Source: Labilithrix sp. (GTDB taxonomy: Bacteria > Myxococcota_A > Polyangia > Polyangiales > Polyangiaceae). Taken from it: a stretch of DNA of 64,000 nt. The notes beneath the pieces are model-generated. The model saw only the letters and a list, made by a program, of their open reading frames with translations. It did no database searches and was not told the DNA's origin. Of this stretch, positions 9,400-20,096 are shown piece after piece (the first letter of the stretch is position 1; every line of letters begins with the position of its first letter). The translations under genes and the position numbers were made by a program. The DNA is taken from positions 1-64,000 of the forward strand of contig JAHBWD010000022.1 in the NCBI GenBank assembly GCA_019637175.1, given 5' to 3'.

Positions 9400-10941
9400 A
9401 TGAAGCTCAGAACCACGATGCTCCTCGCCGCCGCCGGCGTCCTCGCCTCCGCCGCCGGCGCGCTCGCCATCCCGATGCACCCGACGACGGCCGCGACCGC
9501 CGATCCGTCGATCGTCAGCGCGCTCACGTCCGCGGCCGATCCTCGCGATCCGGCGCGCATGAGCGCAGGCGAGACGCTCCTCGTCGACGCTCGCTTGGGC
9601 CACGCGTCGATCGCCAAGAACAGCCGCGGCGAGACGTTCCTCTTCGCGCAGGTCGGCGCCACCGACGACAAGGCGACGGGCTCGGCCGCTTCGCCGATGA
9701 ACCTCGCGCTCGTCATCGATCGATCCGGATCGATGAAGGGTGAGCGTATCGCCAACGCGATGAACGCCGCCGTCGGCGCGATCGAGCGCCTGCGCGACGG
9801 CGACAGCGTCACCGTGGTGAGCTTCGACACGACCGCGCAGGTCGTCGTGCCTCCCACGCGCGTGAGCACGGAGACGCGCGCGTCGATGGAGCGCGCGATT
9901 CGATCGATCCGCCTCGGCGGCGACACCTGCATCTCGTGCGGGCTCACCGAGGCGATGCAGCAGCTCCAGCTCACCACGCTCGGGGGCGACCGCGTCAACC
10001 GCATGATCGTCCTGTCCGACGGCGCGACCAACGCGGGCGTCAAAGACATCGGCGGCCTCCGCGCGATGGCCGGCCGCATGCACGGCCGCGGCGTCACGAT
10101 CTCCACCATCGGCGTCGACGTCGACTTCGACGAGAAGGTGATGGCGGCGCTCGCGAACGAGGGCAACGGACGCCACTATTTCGTCGCCAACGCGAGCGGC
10201 CTCCCCGCCGTCTTCTCGCAGGAGTTCGACGATCTGCTCGCCTCGGTCGCGAAAGAAGCCGAGCTCACGATCGAGCTCGCGCCCGGCGTCGAGGTCGCGG
10301 AGGTGTTCGACCGCAGCTTCCGCCGCGAGGGCAACAAGATCGTCGTACCCTTCGGCACCTTCAGCGCGAAGCAGGAGAAGACGGTCCTCGTGAAGCTCAC
10401 CGTGCCCGCCGATCGCGACGGGAGCCGGCAGATCGCCGACGTGAAGCTGACGTACCGCGATCTCGTGAAGAAGGCCGACGCGACCTCGACGGGCACGCTC
10501 GCCCTCGACGTGAAGAGCGACGGCAGCGAGCAGCGCGATCTCGACCCGTTCGTCGCGGCGCGCGTCGAGCGCAGCCGCACGGCGGCCACGCTCACCGAGG
10601 CGAACAAGCTCTTCGAGTCGGGCCGCGTCGCCGAGGCCCGCGCCAAGCTCGCGACCCGCAAGGTCGAGCTCAAGAAGACGGAAGAGGGTGCGCTCGCCGC
10701 CGCCTCGAGCCAGCCGTTCGCCGCGCCTCGCCGGGCGGCCCGCTCGCTCGATCGTGATTTCTCCGATCAGGCCCTCGCGGTCGCCGAGGCCGAGCGCAAC
10801 TTCGCTCCGGCGCCCCCCGCCGCCGGCGGTCGCGCCGAGCCGTTCGCGTCGCGCCCCGCCGCCGCTCCGGCGGCGACGACGCGCGAAGGCAAGGCCTCCG
10901 TGCGGCTCAACCAGCAGAGCGCGTCCGAGCTCGGGTTCTGA
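9400..10941 (+). CDS. Secreted von Willebrand factor A (VWA) domain protein
   Basis: 513 residues. The N-terminus is a signal peptide (KLRTTMLLAAAG..., cleavage near residue 24). A VWA domain at about 100-285 shows a complete MIDAS: D107-R-S-G-S followed by the SDGATNAG segment. A C-terminal beta-rich region and an Ala/Pro-rich tail follow. VWA proteins of this form bind protein partners through a metal ion in the envelope; the partner is unknown. ATG has GGAG about 7 nt upstream. It lies 96 nt after the redox operon and may be independently transcribed. A phosphoesterase gene begins 14 nt after its stop. Confidence 0.85.
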   Translation: MKLRTTMLLAAAGVLASAAGALAIPMHPTTAATADPSIVSALTSAADPRDPARMSAGETLLVDARLGHASIAKNSRGETFLFAQVGATDDKATGSAASPMNLALVIDRSGSMKGERIANAMNAAVGAIERLRDGDSVTVVSFDTTAQVVVPPTRVSTETRASMERAIRSIRLGGDTCISCGLTEAMQQLQLTTLGGDRVNRMIVLSDGATNAGVKDIGGLRAMAGRMHGRGVTISTIGVDVDFDEKVMAALANEGNGRHYFVANASGLPAVFSQEFDDLLASVAKEAELTIELAPGVEVAEVFDRSFRREGNKIVVPFGTFSAKQEKTVLVKLTVPADRDGSRQIADVKLTYRDLVKKADATSTGTLALDVKSDGSEQRDLDPFVAARVERSRTAATLTEANKLFESGRVAEARAKLATRKVELKKTEEGALAAASSQPFAAPRRAARSLDRDFSDQALAVAEAERNFAPAPPAAGGRAEPFASRPAAAPAATTREGKASVRLNQQSASELGF

Positions 10942-10943
10942 AG

Positions 10944-10949
10944 TAATCT
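10944..10949 (+). promoter_or_regulatory. -10-like hexamer TAATCT, near-leaderless
   Basis: TAATCT ends 6 nt before the GTG of the phosphoesterase gene, so a transcript would begin essentially at the start codon. It overlaps the end of the VWA gene. Confidence 0.4.
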
Positions 10950-10955
10950 CGACGG

Positions 10956-12734
10956 GTGCGCGCACCCGTGACCCTGGAGCGGTGGCCGGCCGACGACCCC
11001 GCTCCCCCCATCACGCGCGGCGCGACGAAGCCGCGGGCCATCTCGTGGTTCGGCTTCAGCGCGTTCTGGGGCCATCTCCGCCACCTGGTCGCGTCGGCGA
11101 TCGCGACGGAGAACATCGACTCCCGGCAGTGGATGATCCCCGAGGCGCCCGACGTGCTGCTCGGCCGGGTGCTCGAGGTCATCGGTACGCGCGCGTCGCG
11201 ACTCCCGGGCGGCGGCTTGAAGGGAGAGACGCTCGCCGAGGCCATGGGCGGCGAGGTCTGGATCGACTTCATCGCCGACACCGGCGATGACGTCACCGTC
11301 AGCGAGGTCGTCGCGCGGATGTTCTCGTCGACGTTCGAGGTCGACGATCCCGATCGACCCGGCGAGAAGCTGGTCTTGCCTCGCGGCGACGTCCTCTTCC
11401 TCGGGGGCGACCTCGCGTATCCAGTCGCCACCGTCCTCGAGATGACGCGCCGCCTCGTCGAGCCGTGGAACCGCGTCCTCGTCGAGCGGATGGACGGCGC
11501 CCCGCGCGTGTTGCTCGCCGTGCCGGGAAATCACGACTGGTACGACGGCCTCGACGGCTTCGCTCGCCTGTGTCAGGCGCCGTGCGCGTTCGAGGATCGC
11601 GTGCCGGCGTCGGCCGATCCGCTCCACCCCGAGCCCGAGCGACACCCGGTGCTCGCCTGGGCCGAGGCCTTCGCGCGGGGCGATCAGGTGAAGAAGCCCT
11701 CGGCGCTCGGCCTCGCGGGGTACGTCCCCGTCCAGCGCTGCAGCTACTTTCGCCTACCGCTCGCGCCGGGGATCGATCTGTTCGCCGTCGATCGGCAGCT
11801 CAAGCGCGTCGACCCGCGGCAGCAGGCCTATTTCTGCATCCCGGGCGCGCCCGCGCGCGTCGTCGTCGTGCCCGATCCGGCGCGCGCGTGGGGCGAGCGA
11901 CGCCCGCACGGCGCGGCGACGCTCGAGTCGCTCGGCATCGCGATGGACAAGAGCGCCACCCTCCTCATCGCCGGCGACATTCATCACTACGAGCGATCGC
12001 AGGAGGGAAGGAGCACCCACGTCGTCGCCGGGGGCGGCGGCGCGTTCCTCCACGGCGCTCGCCTCGGCAAGGGCGCCTACCCGATCGAGGCCGAGTTTCC
12101 GGGGCCCCGTGCCTCGCGGCGCCTCCTCTGGGATCTGCCTCTGCACTGCGCCGTCGGTCGCGCCGGGTGGCTCTTGCCGGCGCTCTTCGCCGCGTTCGAC
12201 TGCGTCGCGCTCGAGGAGCACTTCCGCGTCGGTATCCACGCGAGCGCGTGCGTCGCGCTCGCGATCAGCCTCATCGTGGCAATCGGCACCGCGCTGCTCA
12301 TCGGATGGCGCCGTCATCGCATCGGCCGGGTGGTGCCGTTCGCCGCGGTCCTCGGCCTCGCGATCGGGGCCGTCCCGGTGGGGCTCGCCATCGCGACCGA
12401 CGCGTTGGCCTCGCGCGTCATCTGGGCGCCCGCGAGGTTCGCCGGGGCGCTGGCGCTCGCCACGGTCGCCTCGAGCTTCCTCTTCGGCGCCATGCTCATG
12501 CTCATCGCCCGGCTCGGGCTCAACCATGCGCAGGCGTACGCCGCGATGGGGTCGCCCGGCTACAAGCACTTCGTGAGGCTCCGCGTCCGGGCGCCGTCCG
12601 ACGGGGATCCCGCGATCCCGATGTCGCAGGTCGACGCATGGGTAGTCGGCGTCGTCGATCCCGTCGCGCGCCCTTCGCCCGTCTTGGTCGACGCGTTTCG
12701 CTTCGACCCGTATCGGAAGCGCTCGGCATCGTAA
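10956..12734 (+). CDS. Metallophosphoesterase with C-terminal membrane domain
   Basis: 592 residues. Calcineurin-like phosphoesterase motifs are spread over residues 100-340: DTGDD, GGDLAYP, GNHDWYDG and AGDIHHYE, which supply the two-metal centre. Three hydrophobic segments in the last third (starting near residues 425, 460 and 487) anchor it in the membrane. The substrate is unknown; the family covers phosphodiesterases and phosphatases. The start is taken as GTG 10956, which has a TAATCT hexamer 6 nt upstream and no Shine-Dalgarno, consistent with leaderless translation. The short first stretch has no signal peptide, so the catalytic domain is probably cytoplasmic. Confidence 0.8.
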   Translation: MRAPVTLERWPADDPAPPITRGATKPRAISWFGFSAFWGHLRHLVASAIATENIDSRQWMIPEAPDVLLGRVLEVIGTRASRLPGGGLKGETLAEAMGGEVWIDFIADTGDDVTVSEVVARMFSSTFEVDDPDRPGEKLVLPRGDVLFLGGDLAYPVATVLEMTRRLVEPWNRVLVERMDGAPRVLLAVPGNHDWYDGLDGFARLCQAPCAFEDRVPASADPLHPEPERHPVLAWAEAFARGDQVKKPSALGLAGYVPVQRCSYFRLPLAPGIDLFAVDRQLKRVDPRQQAYFCIPGAPARVVVVPDPARAWGERRPHGAATLESLGIAMDKSATLLIAGDIHHYERSQEGRSTHVVAGGGGAFLHGARLGKGAYPIEAEFPGPRASRRLLWDLPLHCAVGRAGWLLPALFAAFDCVALEEHFRVGIHASACVALAISLIVAIGTALLIGWRRHRIGRVVPFAAVLGLAIGAVPVGLAIATDALASRVIWAPARFAGALALATVASSFLFGAMLMLIARLGLNHAQAYAAMGSPGYKHFVRLRVRAPSDGDPAIPMSQVDAWVVGVVDPVARPSPVLVDAFRFDPYRKRSAS

Positions 12735-12738
12735 GTGC

Positions 12739-12744
12739 TAGGAC
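12739..12744 (+). promoter_or_regulatory. -10-like hexamer TAGGAC
   Basis: TGC-TAGGAC (extended -10 form) ends 6 nt before ATG 12751. AAAGGT between them could also serve as a weak ribosome site. Confidence 0.35.
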
Positions 12745-12750
12745 AAAGGT

Positions 12751-14307
12751 ATGAGCGCAATGCAGTACTTGTTGCGCAGTACGAAGGTGACGACGAGCTC
12801 TCCTCGATCTGCGATGACGTGGATGCGACATCTCGCGATGCCGATCCTTCTCGCCGCGAGCGCGTGCGCGAGGCCGCCCTCGGACGCGCGGGCAAACGGG
12901 AGCTGGACATACGAGGTCGAGGCGCCGGGCGAAGGATCGCGCACCGTCGTGGTGCAGGCGACGTTCGACAACGCCCGCACCGAACGCATCGCCATCGCAC
13001 AGGAATCGGCGGCGTTCGTGCGTGACGTCGAGCTCTGGACGGGCGCGGGGTATCGCCCCGTCGAGCGGCGCGGCACGCAGTGGATCGAGCCGCAGTGCGT
13101 GCGGCACTGCACCGTGCGCTATCGGATCGATCTCGGTGAGCTCGCCGCCGCATGCGGCGACGAGGTCGACTGCGCGCGCCGCGTCGGCGACGCGACGCTC
13201 TCGCCCGCGCTCTCGTGGCTCGCGCACCCGGCGCCGAAGACCGACGTTCCGGTGACGGTACGTGTCAAAACTCCGAACGCGATGCAGTTCATTTCTGGCA
13301 TGCAACCGGTCGGGGACGACGGCCAGTCGTTCGCGTTCCGCTCCTACGACCTCGACGAGGGGAGCTTCACCGCGTTCGGTCCGACGCGCCGCTACCGCGT
13401 CGACGTCCCCGGCAAGGGCGGCGCCCTGACGGGGCGCATCGACCTCGCCATCCTCGGTCGTACGAAGTACGCCATGAGCGACGACGCCATCCGCACGTGG
13501 GTCTCCGACGCGGCGCAGGTCGTGACGCCGCTGTTCGGTCGGTTCCCCGTCGATCGAACGACGCTCTTCGTCGTCCCGGCGAAGGGCGAAGACGAGGTCG
13601 TCTTCGGCAAGGTGCTCTCGCTCGCCGGCGCGTCGGTCGTGCTGGTGGTCGGCGACCGCATGCCGGCGACCCATCGCCAGCAAGACTGGGTGCTCGTCCA
13701 CGAGCTCTTTCACCTCGGCTTCCCCACGTTCCGCGGCGAAGGCCGATGGCTCGGCGAGGGCCTCGCGACGTACTACGAGCCGATCCTGCGCGCGCGCGCC
13801 GGCTGGACGGGCGAGCCCGAGGTCTACCGGCAGTTCGCCCGCAACATGCCTCGCGGCGTGACCGCGCGCGGCTCCTCGGCCGGCCTCGCGCACCGCGACG
13901 ATCTCGACTCGATCTACTGGGGCGGCGCGCTCTTCTGCTTCGCCGCCGACGTGAAGATTCGCGAGGAGACGCGCGGCAAGCGCTCGCTCGACGACGTCGT
14001 CCGCGCCGGCCTCTCCCGCGGCGGCGACGCGACGAAGGTCTGGACCGTCGCCGAAGTCGTGCGCCTCGGCGACGAGATCACGGGCACGACGGTGCTCTCG
14101 GAGATGTACGATCGCTACGCCGCGCGCGGCGAGCGCATCGATCTCGACGGCCTGCTCGCCTCGCTCGGGATCGATCGCGACGGCAGCTCCGTCGAGCTCG
14201 ACGATCGCCGTCCGCTCGCGTGGGTTCGACGCGACATCGTCGGGCGAACGCCTCGCGGCACGGCGATCGGCCTCGCGCCCACCGTCAAGAACGCCGAGCC
14301 GCAGTGA
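12751..14307 (+). CDS. Metallopeptidase (MA clan) lipoprotein
   Basis: 518 residues. An N-terminal signal ends at an ASAC lipobox near residue 38, so it is probably an outer-membrane lipoprotein. A beta-rich N-terminal domain (to about 270) is followed by the zinc-peptidase core: HELFH, then WLGEGLATYYEP, where the Glu of GEG is the likely third ligand. The spacing HExxH-x14-E is shorter than the x18 of M1 aminopeptidases and fits the Peptidase_MA_2 type better. The substrate is unknown. ATG 12751 is used because of the hexamer 6 nt upstream; ATG 12814 or 12823, just before the hydrophobic signal, would give a more usual lipoprotein length. It converges on the next gene 3 nt away. Confidence 0.75.
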   Translation: MSAMQYLLRSTKVTTSSPRSAMTWMRHLAMPILLAASACARPPSDARANGSWTYEVEAPGEGSRTVVVQATFDNARTERIAIAQESAAFVRDVELWTGAGYRPVERRGTQWIEPQCVRHCTVRYRIDLGELAAACGDEVDCARRVGDATLSPALSWLAHPAPKTDVPVTVRVKTPNAMQFISGMQPVGDDGQSFAFRSYDLDEGSFTAFGPTRRYRVDVPGKGGALTGRIDLAILGRTKYAMSDDAIRTWVSDAAQVVTPLFGRFPVDRTTLFVVPAKGEDEVVFGKVLSLAGASVVLVVGDRMPATHRQQDWVLVHELFHLGFPTFRGEGRWLGEGLATYYEPILRARAGWTGEPEVYRQFARNMPRGVTARGSSAGLAHRDDLDSIYWGGALFCFAADVKIREETRGKRSLDDVVRAGLSRGGDATKVWTVAEVVRLGDEITGTTVLSEMYDRYAARGERIDLDGLLASLGIDRDGSSVELDDRRPLAWVRRDIVGRTPRGTAIGLAPTVKNAEPQ

Positions 14308-14319
14308 CGATCACTTGGC
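14298..14319. terminator. Inverted repeat over convergent stop codons
   Basis: AGTGA-CGA-TCACT (303-315) contains both TGA stops. Outer GCC (298-300) and GGC (317-319) extend it with small bulges. No T-tract is present. It may terminate both convergent genes, but the stem is short. Confidence 0.35.
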
Positions 14320-14721
14320 GACGGGCGCGGTAGGCGCGGGCGCGGCGCTCGTGGCCGCCGGCGGCGCCTTCGGCATCGGGCGCGCGGGCGCGGCGCCCAT
14401 GCACGCGGTGAGCGTCATCGGAAACGCGAGCGCGACGGCAGCGGCCGCGAAGCGCTTCGCGCGGAGGAGCCGCGACGGCGCGATGAGGCGCGGATCGTCG
14501 GAGAAGACGATCTCGCCGTGCCGATCGTAGAGGTAGCGGACGCAGAGCCCTTCGGTCTCCTCCGAAGAGAGCAGCGCCTTCGCTTCGCGCTTGGTCATCG
14601 CCGCGAGATCGTGAACGTGCAGTGTGCACGCATCGCAGAACCGCTTCTTCATGTCGGCCGGCTTCATGCCGTCCCAGTCCTGGCCGCAGGGCGCCTCGAT
14701 CGGCAGGTCTTCGCGTCGCAT
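14311..14721 (-). CDS. Small protein with C-x2-C / HDL motif and C-terminal hydrophobic segment
   Basis: 136 residues. Residues 1-60 hold a compact domain, CGQDWDGM...RFCDACTLHVHDL..MT..EAKALL, known from other myxobacterial and Bacteroidetes envelope proteins. Its two Cys pairs could bind metal or form disulfides. A hydrophobic stretch (AAAAVALAFPMTLTACM) and an Ala/Pro-rich tail follow. The molecular function is not known. ATG 14721 opens directly at the domain; the frame stays open upstream but with shadow-like composition. It is convergent with the peptidase gene and divergent from the nuclease gene, 89 nt away. Confidence 0.65.
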   Translation of the reverse strand: MRREDLPIEAPCGQDWDGMKPADMKKRFCDACTLHVHDLAAMTKREAKALLSSEETEGLCVRYLYDRHGEIVFSDDPRLIAPSRLLRAKRFAAAAVALAFPMTLTACMGAAPARPMPKAPPAATSAAPAPTAPVAK

Positions 14722-14775
14722 CGTGGGCGGAGAACGTCCCGTAGCGGCCGTCCTTACACGACGAATTTCACGAAT

Positions 14776-14803
14776 TTGCCCTGGCACTGAACTGATGTAT
14801 CGT
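14776..14803 (+). promoter_or_regulatory. Promoter TTGCCC-16-TATCGT, leaderless
   Basis: TTGCCC at 14776 and TATCGT at 14798 are separated by 16 bp. The -10 ends 7 nt before ATG 14811. This is one of the few starts here with a fair -35 match as well. Confidence 0.45.
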
Positions 14804-14810
14804 GGGCTCG

Positions 14811-16076
14811 ATGTCCTTGCGGTCACGGCTGGCGCGCCTCTCCGTGTCTTCGCCGGCTCACACTCCGGATCCGGTTCCGGCTTCGGCGCCGACGCTCCTC
14901 GACGATCTCCGGGCGCGCATGGACGCGGTCCTGTCGCGGACGCGCGCCGAGCCGCCTCGCGCTCCGCCGCCCGTCGACGTGCCGGATCTGCCGTTCTGCG
15001 TCGAGCACACGGCGGAGGGGCCGCTCCACGTGCGCACGCTTCGCCTCTCGGGCGCGCATCGCGTCGGGCGCGCGCCGGTGACGGCGGCGCGCGCCGCCTC
15101 GAGCGAGCTGCTCGCGCTCCTCGCGCTCGATCCCGCGATCGCATCGTGCGATCCGCGCGGCGCGCTCTACCTCGACACCGAGACGACCGGCCTCGGCCCC
15201 GGCGCGGGCACGGTCGCGTTCCTCGTCGGCCTCGCGCTCTGGGACGAAGAGGCCGGCCTCCTCGTCGAGCAGCTCCTCGTGCGCCAGCTCGGCGAAGAGG
15301 CGCCGGTGCTCGCGCGCGTCGCCGAGCGCCTCGCCCGCGCGTCGATGCTCGTCACGTTCAACGGCAAGAGCTTCGACATGCCCGTGCTCCGCACGCGCTT
15401 CGTGATGAACCGCGTGCCTCCGTTCCGGGAGCCGCCGCACCTCGATCTCGTTCACGTCGCGCGACGCCTCCACAAGGCGCGCAACATCGGCGCCCGCCTC
15501 GGCGCGGTCGAGCGCGCGGTGCTCGGATTCGTCCGCGAGGGCGACGTGCCCTCGGGCGAGGTCAGCCAGTGCTATTTGCACTTTCTCCGCACCGCCGATC
15601 CGCGCGCGCTGCTCGGCGTCGTCGATCACAACGCGTGGGACGTGATCTCGATGGCCGCGCTCGTCGGGCTCTACGGCGAGCCGCTCGAGGGCTCCGCGCT
15701 CGAGCCCGAAGATCTCGTGGGCGTCGCGCGCACCTTGAAGCGTGCAGGATACAATGATCGCGCGTTCGAGATCGCCGACGCCGCGTGCGCGCGCGGGGCG
15801 GGCGACGCCGGCGTGCGCGCGCGCGCCGAGATCGCCAAGGCCCGCGGCGACAAGGCCCGCGCGCTCGCCGACTTCGAGGCGCTCGCCGCGTCGGTCGACG
15901 ACGCCTCGGTGAGGCTCGAGCTCGCGAAGCTCTACGAGCACCACGCGAAAGACGCCGCGCGCGCGCTCGCGCTGGTCGAGGCCGGCACCGGCGAAAAGGC
16001 CGATCGCCGCGCGCATCGCGCCGCACGGCTCGCGCGGAAGGTCGAGGCCAAAGGAACGAGCGGCAAGCTGTGGTAA
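14811..16076 (+). CDS. YprB-like RNase H-fold exonuclease with helical-repeat tail
   Basis: 421 residues. Residues 115-285 match the YprB ribonuclease-H-like (DEDD exonuclease) domain: YLDTETTGL carries the first Asp and Glu, VTFNGKSFDMPVLR follows, and VDHNAWDVISM holds the His and last Asp. The C-terminal 120 residues are Ala/Arg-rich helices resembling tetratricopeptide repeats. Its role is probably in nucleic-acid processing or repair; the substrate is unknown. ATG 14811 sits 7 nt after a TATCGT hexamer and is preferred over GTG 14802. leuS starts 12 nt after the stop and is likely co-transcribed. Confidence 0.8.
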   Translation: MSLRSRLARLSVSSPAHTPDPVPASAPTLLDDLRARMDAVLSRTRAEPPRAPPPVDVPDLPFCVEHTAEGPLHVRTLRLSGAHRVGRAPVTAARAASSELLALLALDPAIASCDPRGALYLDTETTGLGPGAGTVAFLVGLALWDEEAGLLVEQLLVRQLGEEAPVLARVAERLARASMLVTFNGKSFDMPVLRTRFVMNRVPPFREPPHLDLVHVARRLHKARNIGARLGAVERAVLGFVREGDVPSGEVSQCYLHFLRTADPRALLGVVDHNAWDVISMAALVGLYGEPLEGSALEPEDLVGVARTLKRAGYNDRAFEIADAACARGAGDAGVRARAEIAKARGDKARALADFEALAASVDDASVRLELAKLYEHHAKDAARALALVEAGTGEKADRRAHRAARLARKVEAKGTSGKLW

Positions 16077-16088
16077 ACCGCGGAGGTC

Positions 16089-18776
<2,688 letters not shown>

Positions 18777-18801
18777 CGTGCATCGAGCATCGCTTCTCTC
18801 G

Positions 18802-18807
18802 TAAGCT
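18802..18807 (+). promoter_or_regulatory. -10-like hexamer TAAGCT
   Basis: TAAGCT ends 12 nt before ATG 18820, giving a predicted leader of about 5-6 nt. Confidence 0.3.
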
Positions 18808-18819
18808 CCGTCTCGACGC

Positions 18820-19338
18820 ATGCGCGCGATGACTGCCGCTCTGCTCCTGCTCTCGTCGTGCGGCTACGCCCCCGTGCACGGAGGTGCGCCGCGCGAGCGG
18901 CTGCATGTCGTCCTCGCGGAGTCGAAGGTTCCTGACGCCGTCGCGTCCGACGAGGTCCTCGCGGGCGCGCGCGAAGAGCTCGCGCGCCTCGGCGCGCTCG
19001 CGCCGGGCGAAGGCTTTCCACGATTCGAGATCGAGGTGCTGCGCGCCGACGAAGCGAGCGAGGGGATCGCCGCCGCGCCCAACCCCGAAGGGCGCCTCTT
19101 GCCCGAGAGCCGCGCCACGCGCGTCGCCGTGGTCGCCCGCGCGTGGATCGTGCGCGCGCCGAAAGGCGGTCACGAGCGCGACACCGGCGATCTGCGGGCC
19201 GCGGAGACCGTCGCCGTCGCGGTCGACGCGCGCGCCGCCACGTTTCGCCAGTCCGACGCGCTCCGCGCCGCGGGCCGCCGGCTCGGGCAGAAGCTCGCCG
19301 CGCGCGTCATGGGCCTGCCCGCGGCGACCGAGGATTGA
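18820..19338 (+). CDS. LptE-like LPS-assembly lipoprotein
   Basis: 172 residues. A short signal ends at SSC, and the mature protein would start CGYAPVHGG, which resembles the CGYxLxG start of LptE. LptE plugs the LptD barrel that inserts lipopolysaccharide into the outer membrane. Length and the position directly after leuS support the call; the rest of the sequence is too diverged to recognise. It could instead be an unrelated small lipoprotein. No holA-like gene follows, unlike in enterobacteria. Confidence 0.6.
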   Translation: MRAMTAALLLLSSCGYAPVHGGAPRERLHVVLAESKVPDAVASDEVLAGAREELARLGALAPGEGFPRFEIEVLRADEASEGIAAAPNPEGRLLPESRATRVAVVARAWIVRAPKGGHERDTGDLRAAETVAVAVDARAATFRQSDALRAAGRRLGQKLAARVMGLPAATED

Positions 19339-19421
19339 CGCCCGCCGGCGCGCCAGGCTGTCCCAGCCCGCGGCTTTCTTGGGGCGCGCGTGATGGGCCA
19401 CGGCGCCGGGGCCGTATGTGC

Positions 19422-19427
19422 TAAAGT
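19422..19427 (+). promoter_or_regulatory. Extended -10 TGC-TAAAGT, leaderless
   Basis: TAAAGT with an upstream TGN ends 9 nt before ATG 19437, which has no clear Shine-Dalgarno sequence. Confidence 0.45.
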
Positions 19428-19436
19428 CGCGCCGTC

Positions 19437-20087
19437 ATGATCACGGTGGGCTGCGCAGGCTTTCCGGTTCCGGCGACGCGGTACTTCAAGGAGTTCCTCT
19501 TCGTCGAGATCCAGGAGACGCATCACGCGCTCCCGGGCATGGGAACGATCCGTCGCTGGCGGCGCGAGGCGCCGAACGGCTTCGTCTTCGCGATGCTCGC
19601 GCCGCGCGAGATCGGCCAAGAGGGCTTCCGCGAGGGCAAGGTCGTCGAGACGGCGCTGAAGACGCTGCTCGAGGTCGGCAAGGAGCTCGAGTCGAAGATC
19701 GCCGTCTTCGCGTCGCCTCCCGAGCTCGTGTCGAACCGCGCCAACAAGGCCGCCGTGAAGGAGTTCCTCCAGGGCGTGCGCAAGAAGTTCGACCGCGTGA
19801 TCTGGGAGGCGCCGACGACCTGGGACGCCGACGACGCCGCCGCGCTCGCCGCCGAGGTGAAGGTCATCGCCGCGCGCGATCCGCTCGCCCACGGCATGAT
19901 CGACGCGCCCGTCGCGTACTACCGCCTGCCGGGGCCGGCAGGGCACAAGAGCCGCTACGAAGATCCGGCCATCGAGAAGCTCGCCGCGCTCGCCAAAGAA
20001 GCGAAGCACAAAGACGCGACGTACGTCTTCACGAACGTCGACATGTTCGCCGACGCCAAGCGCTTCAAGAAGGCGATGAAGCTCTGA
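19437..20087 (+). CDS. DUF72 (YecE-like) TIM-barrel family protein
   Basis: 216 residues. It opens with the family pattern ITVGCAGFPVPATRYFKEF and has the paired segments VEIQETHHALP and WRREAPNGFVFAMLAPREI, equivalent to the DUF72 substrate-pocket strands. The biochemical role of DUF72 is not established. At 216 residues it is slightly shorter than the usual 240-300, and the THxxRL segment is not obvious, so it is a diverged member. It converges with lnt: the stops are 9 nt apart. Confidence 0.7.
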   Translation: MITVGCAGFPVPATRYFKEFLFVEIQETHHALPGMGTIRRWRREAPNGFVFAMLAPREIGQEGFREGKVVETALKTLLEVGKELESKIAVFASPPELVSNRANKAAVKEFLQGVRKKFDRVIWEAPTTWDADDAAALAAEVKVIAARDPLAHGMIDAPVAYYRLPGPAGHKSRYEDPAIEKLAALAKEAKHKDATYVFTNVDMFADAKRFKKAMKL

Positions 20088-20096
20088 CGTCGCCGC

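Noticed and set aside
14782..14797. Sigma54-type promoter (TGGCAC) before the YprB-like gene
   Set aside because: No TTGC at the -12 position; the TTGCCC/TATCGT pair is a better fit.
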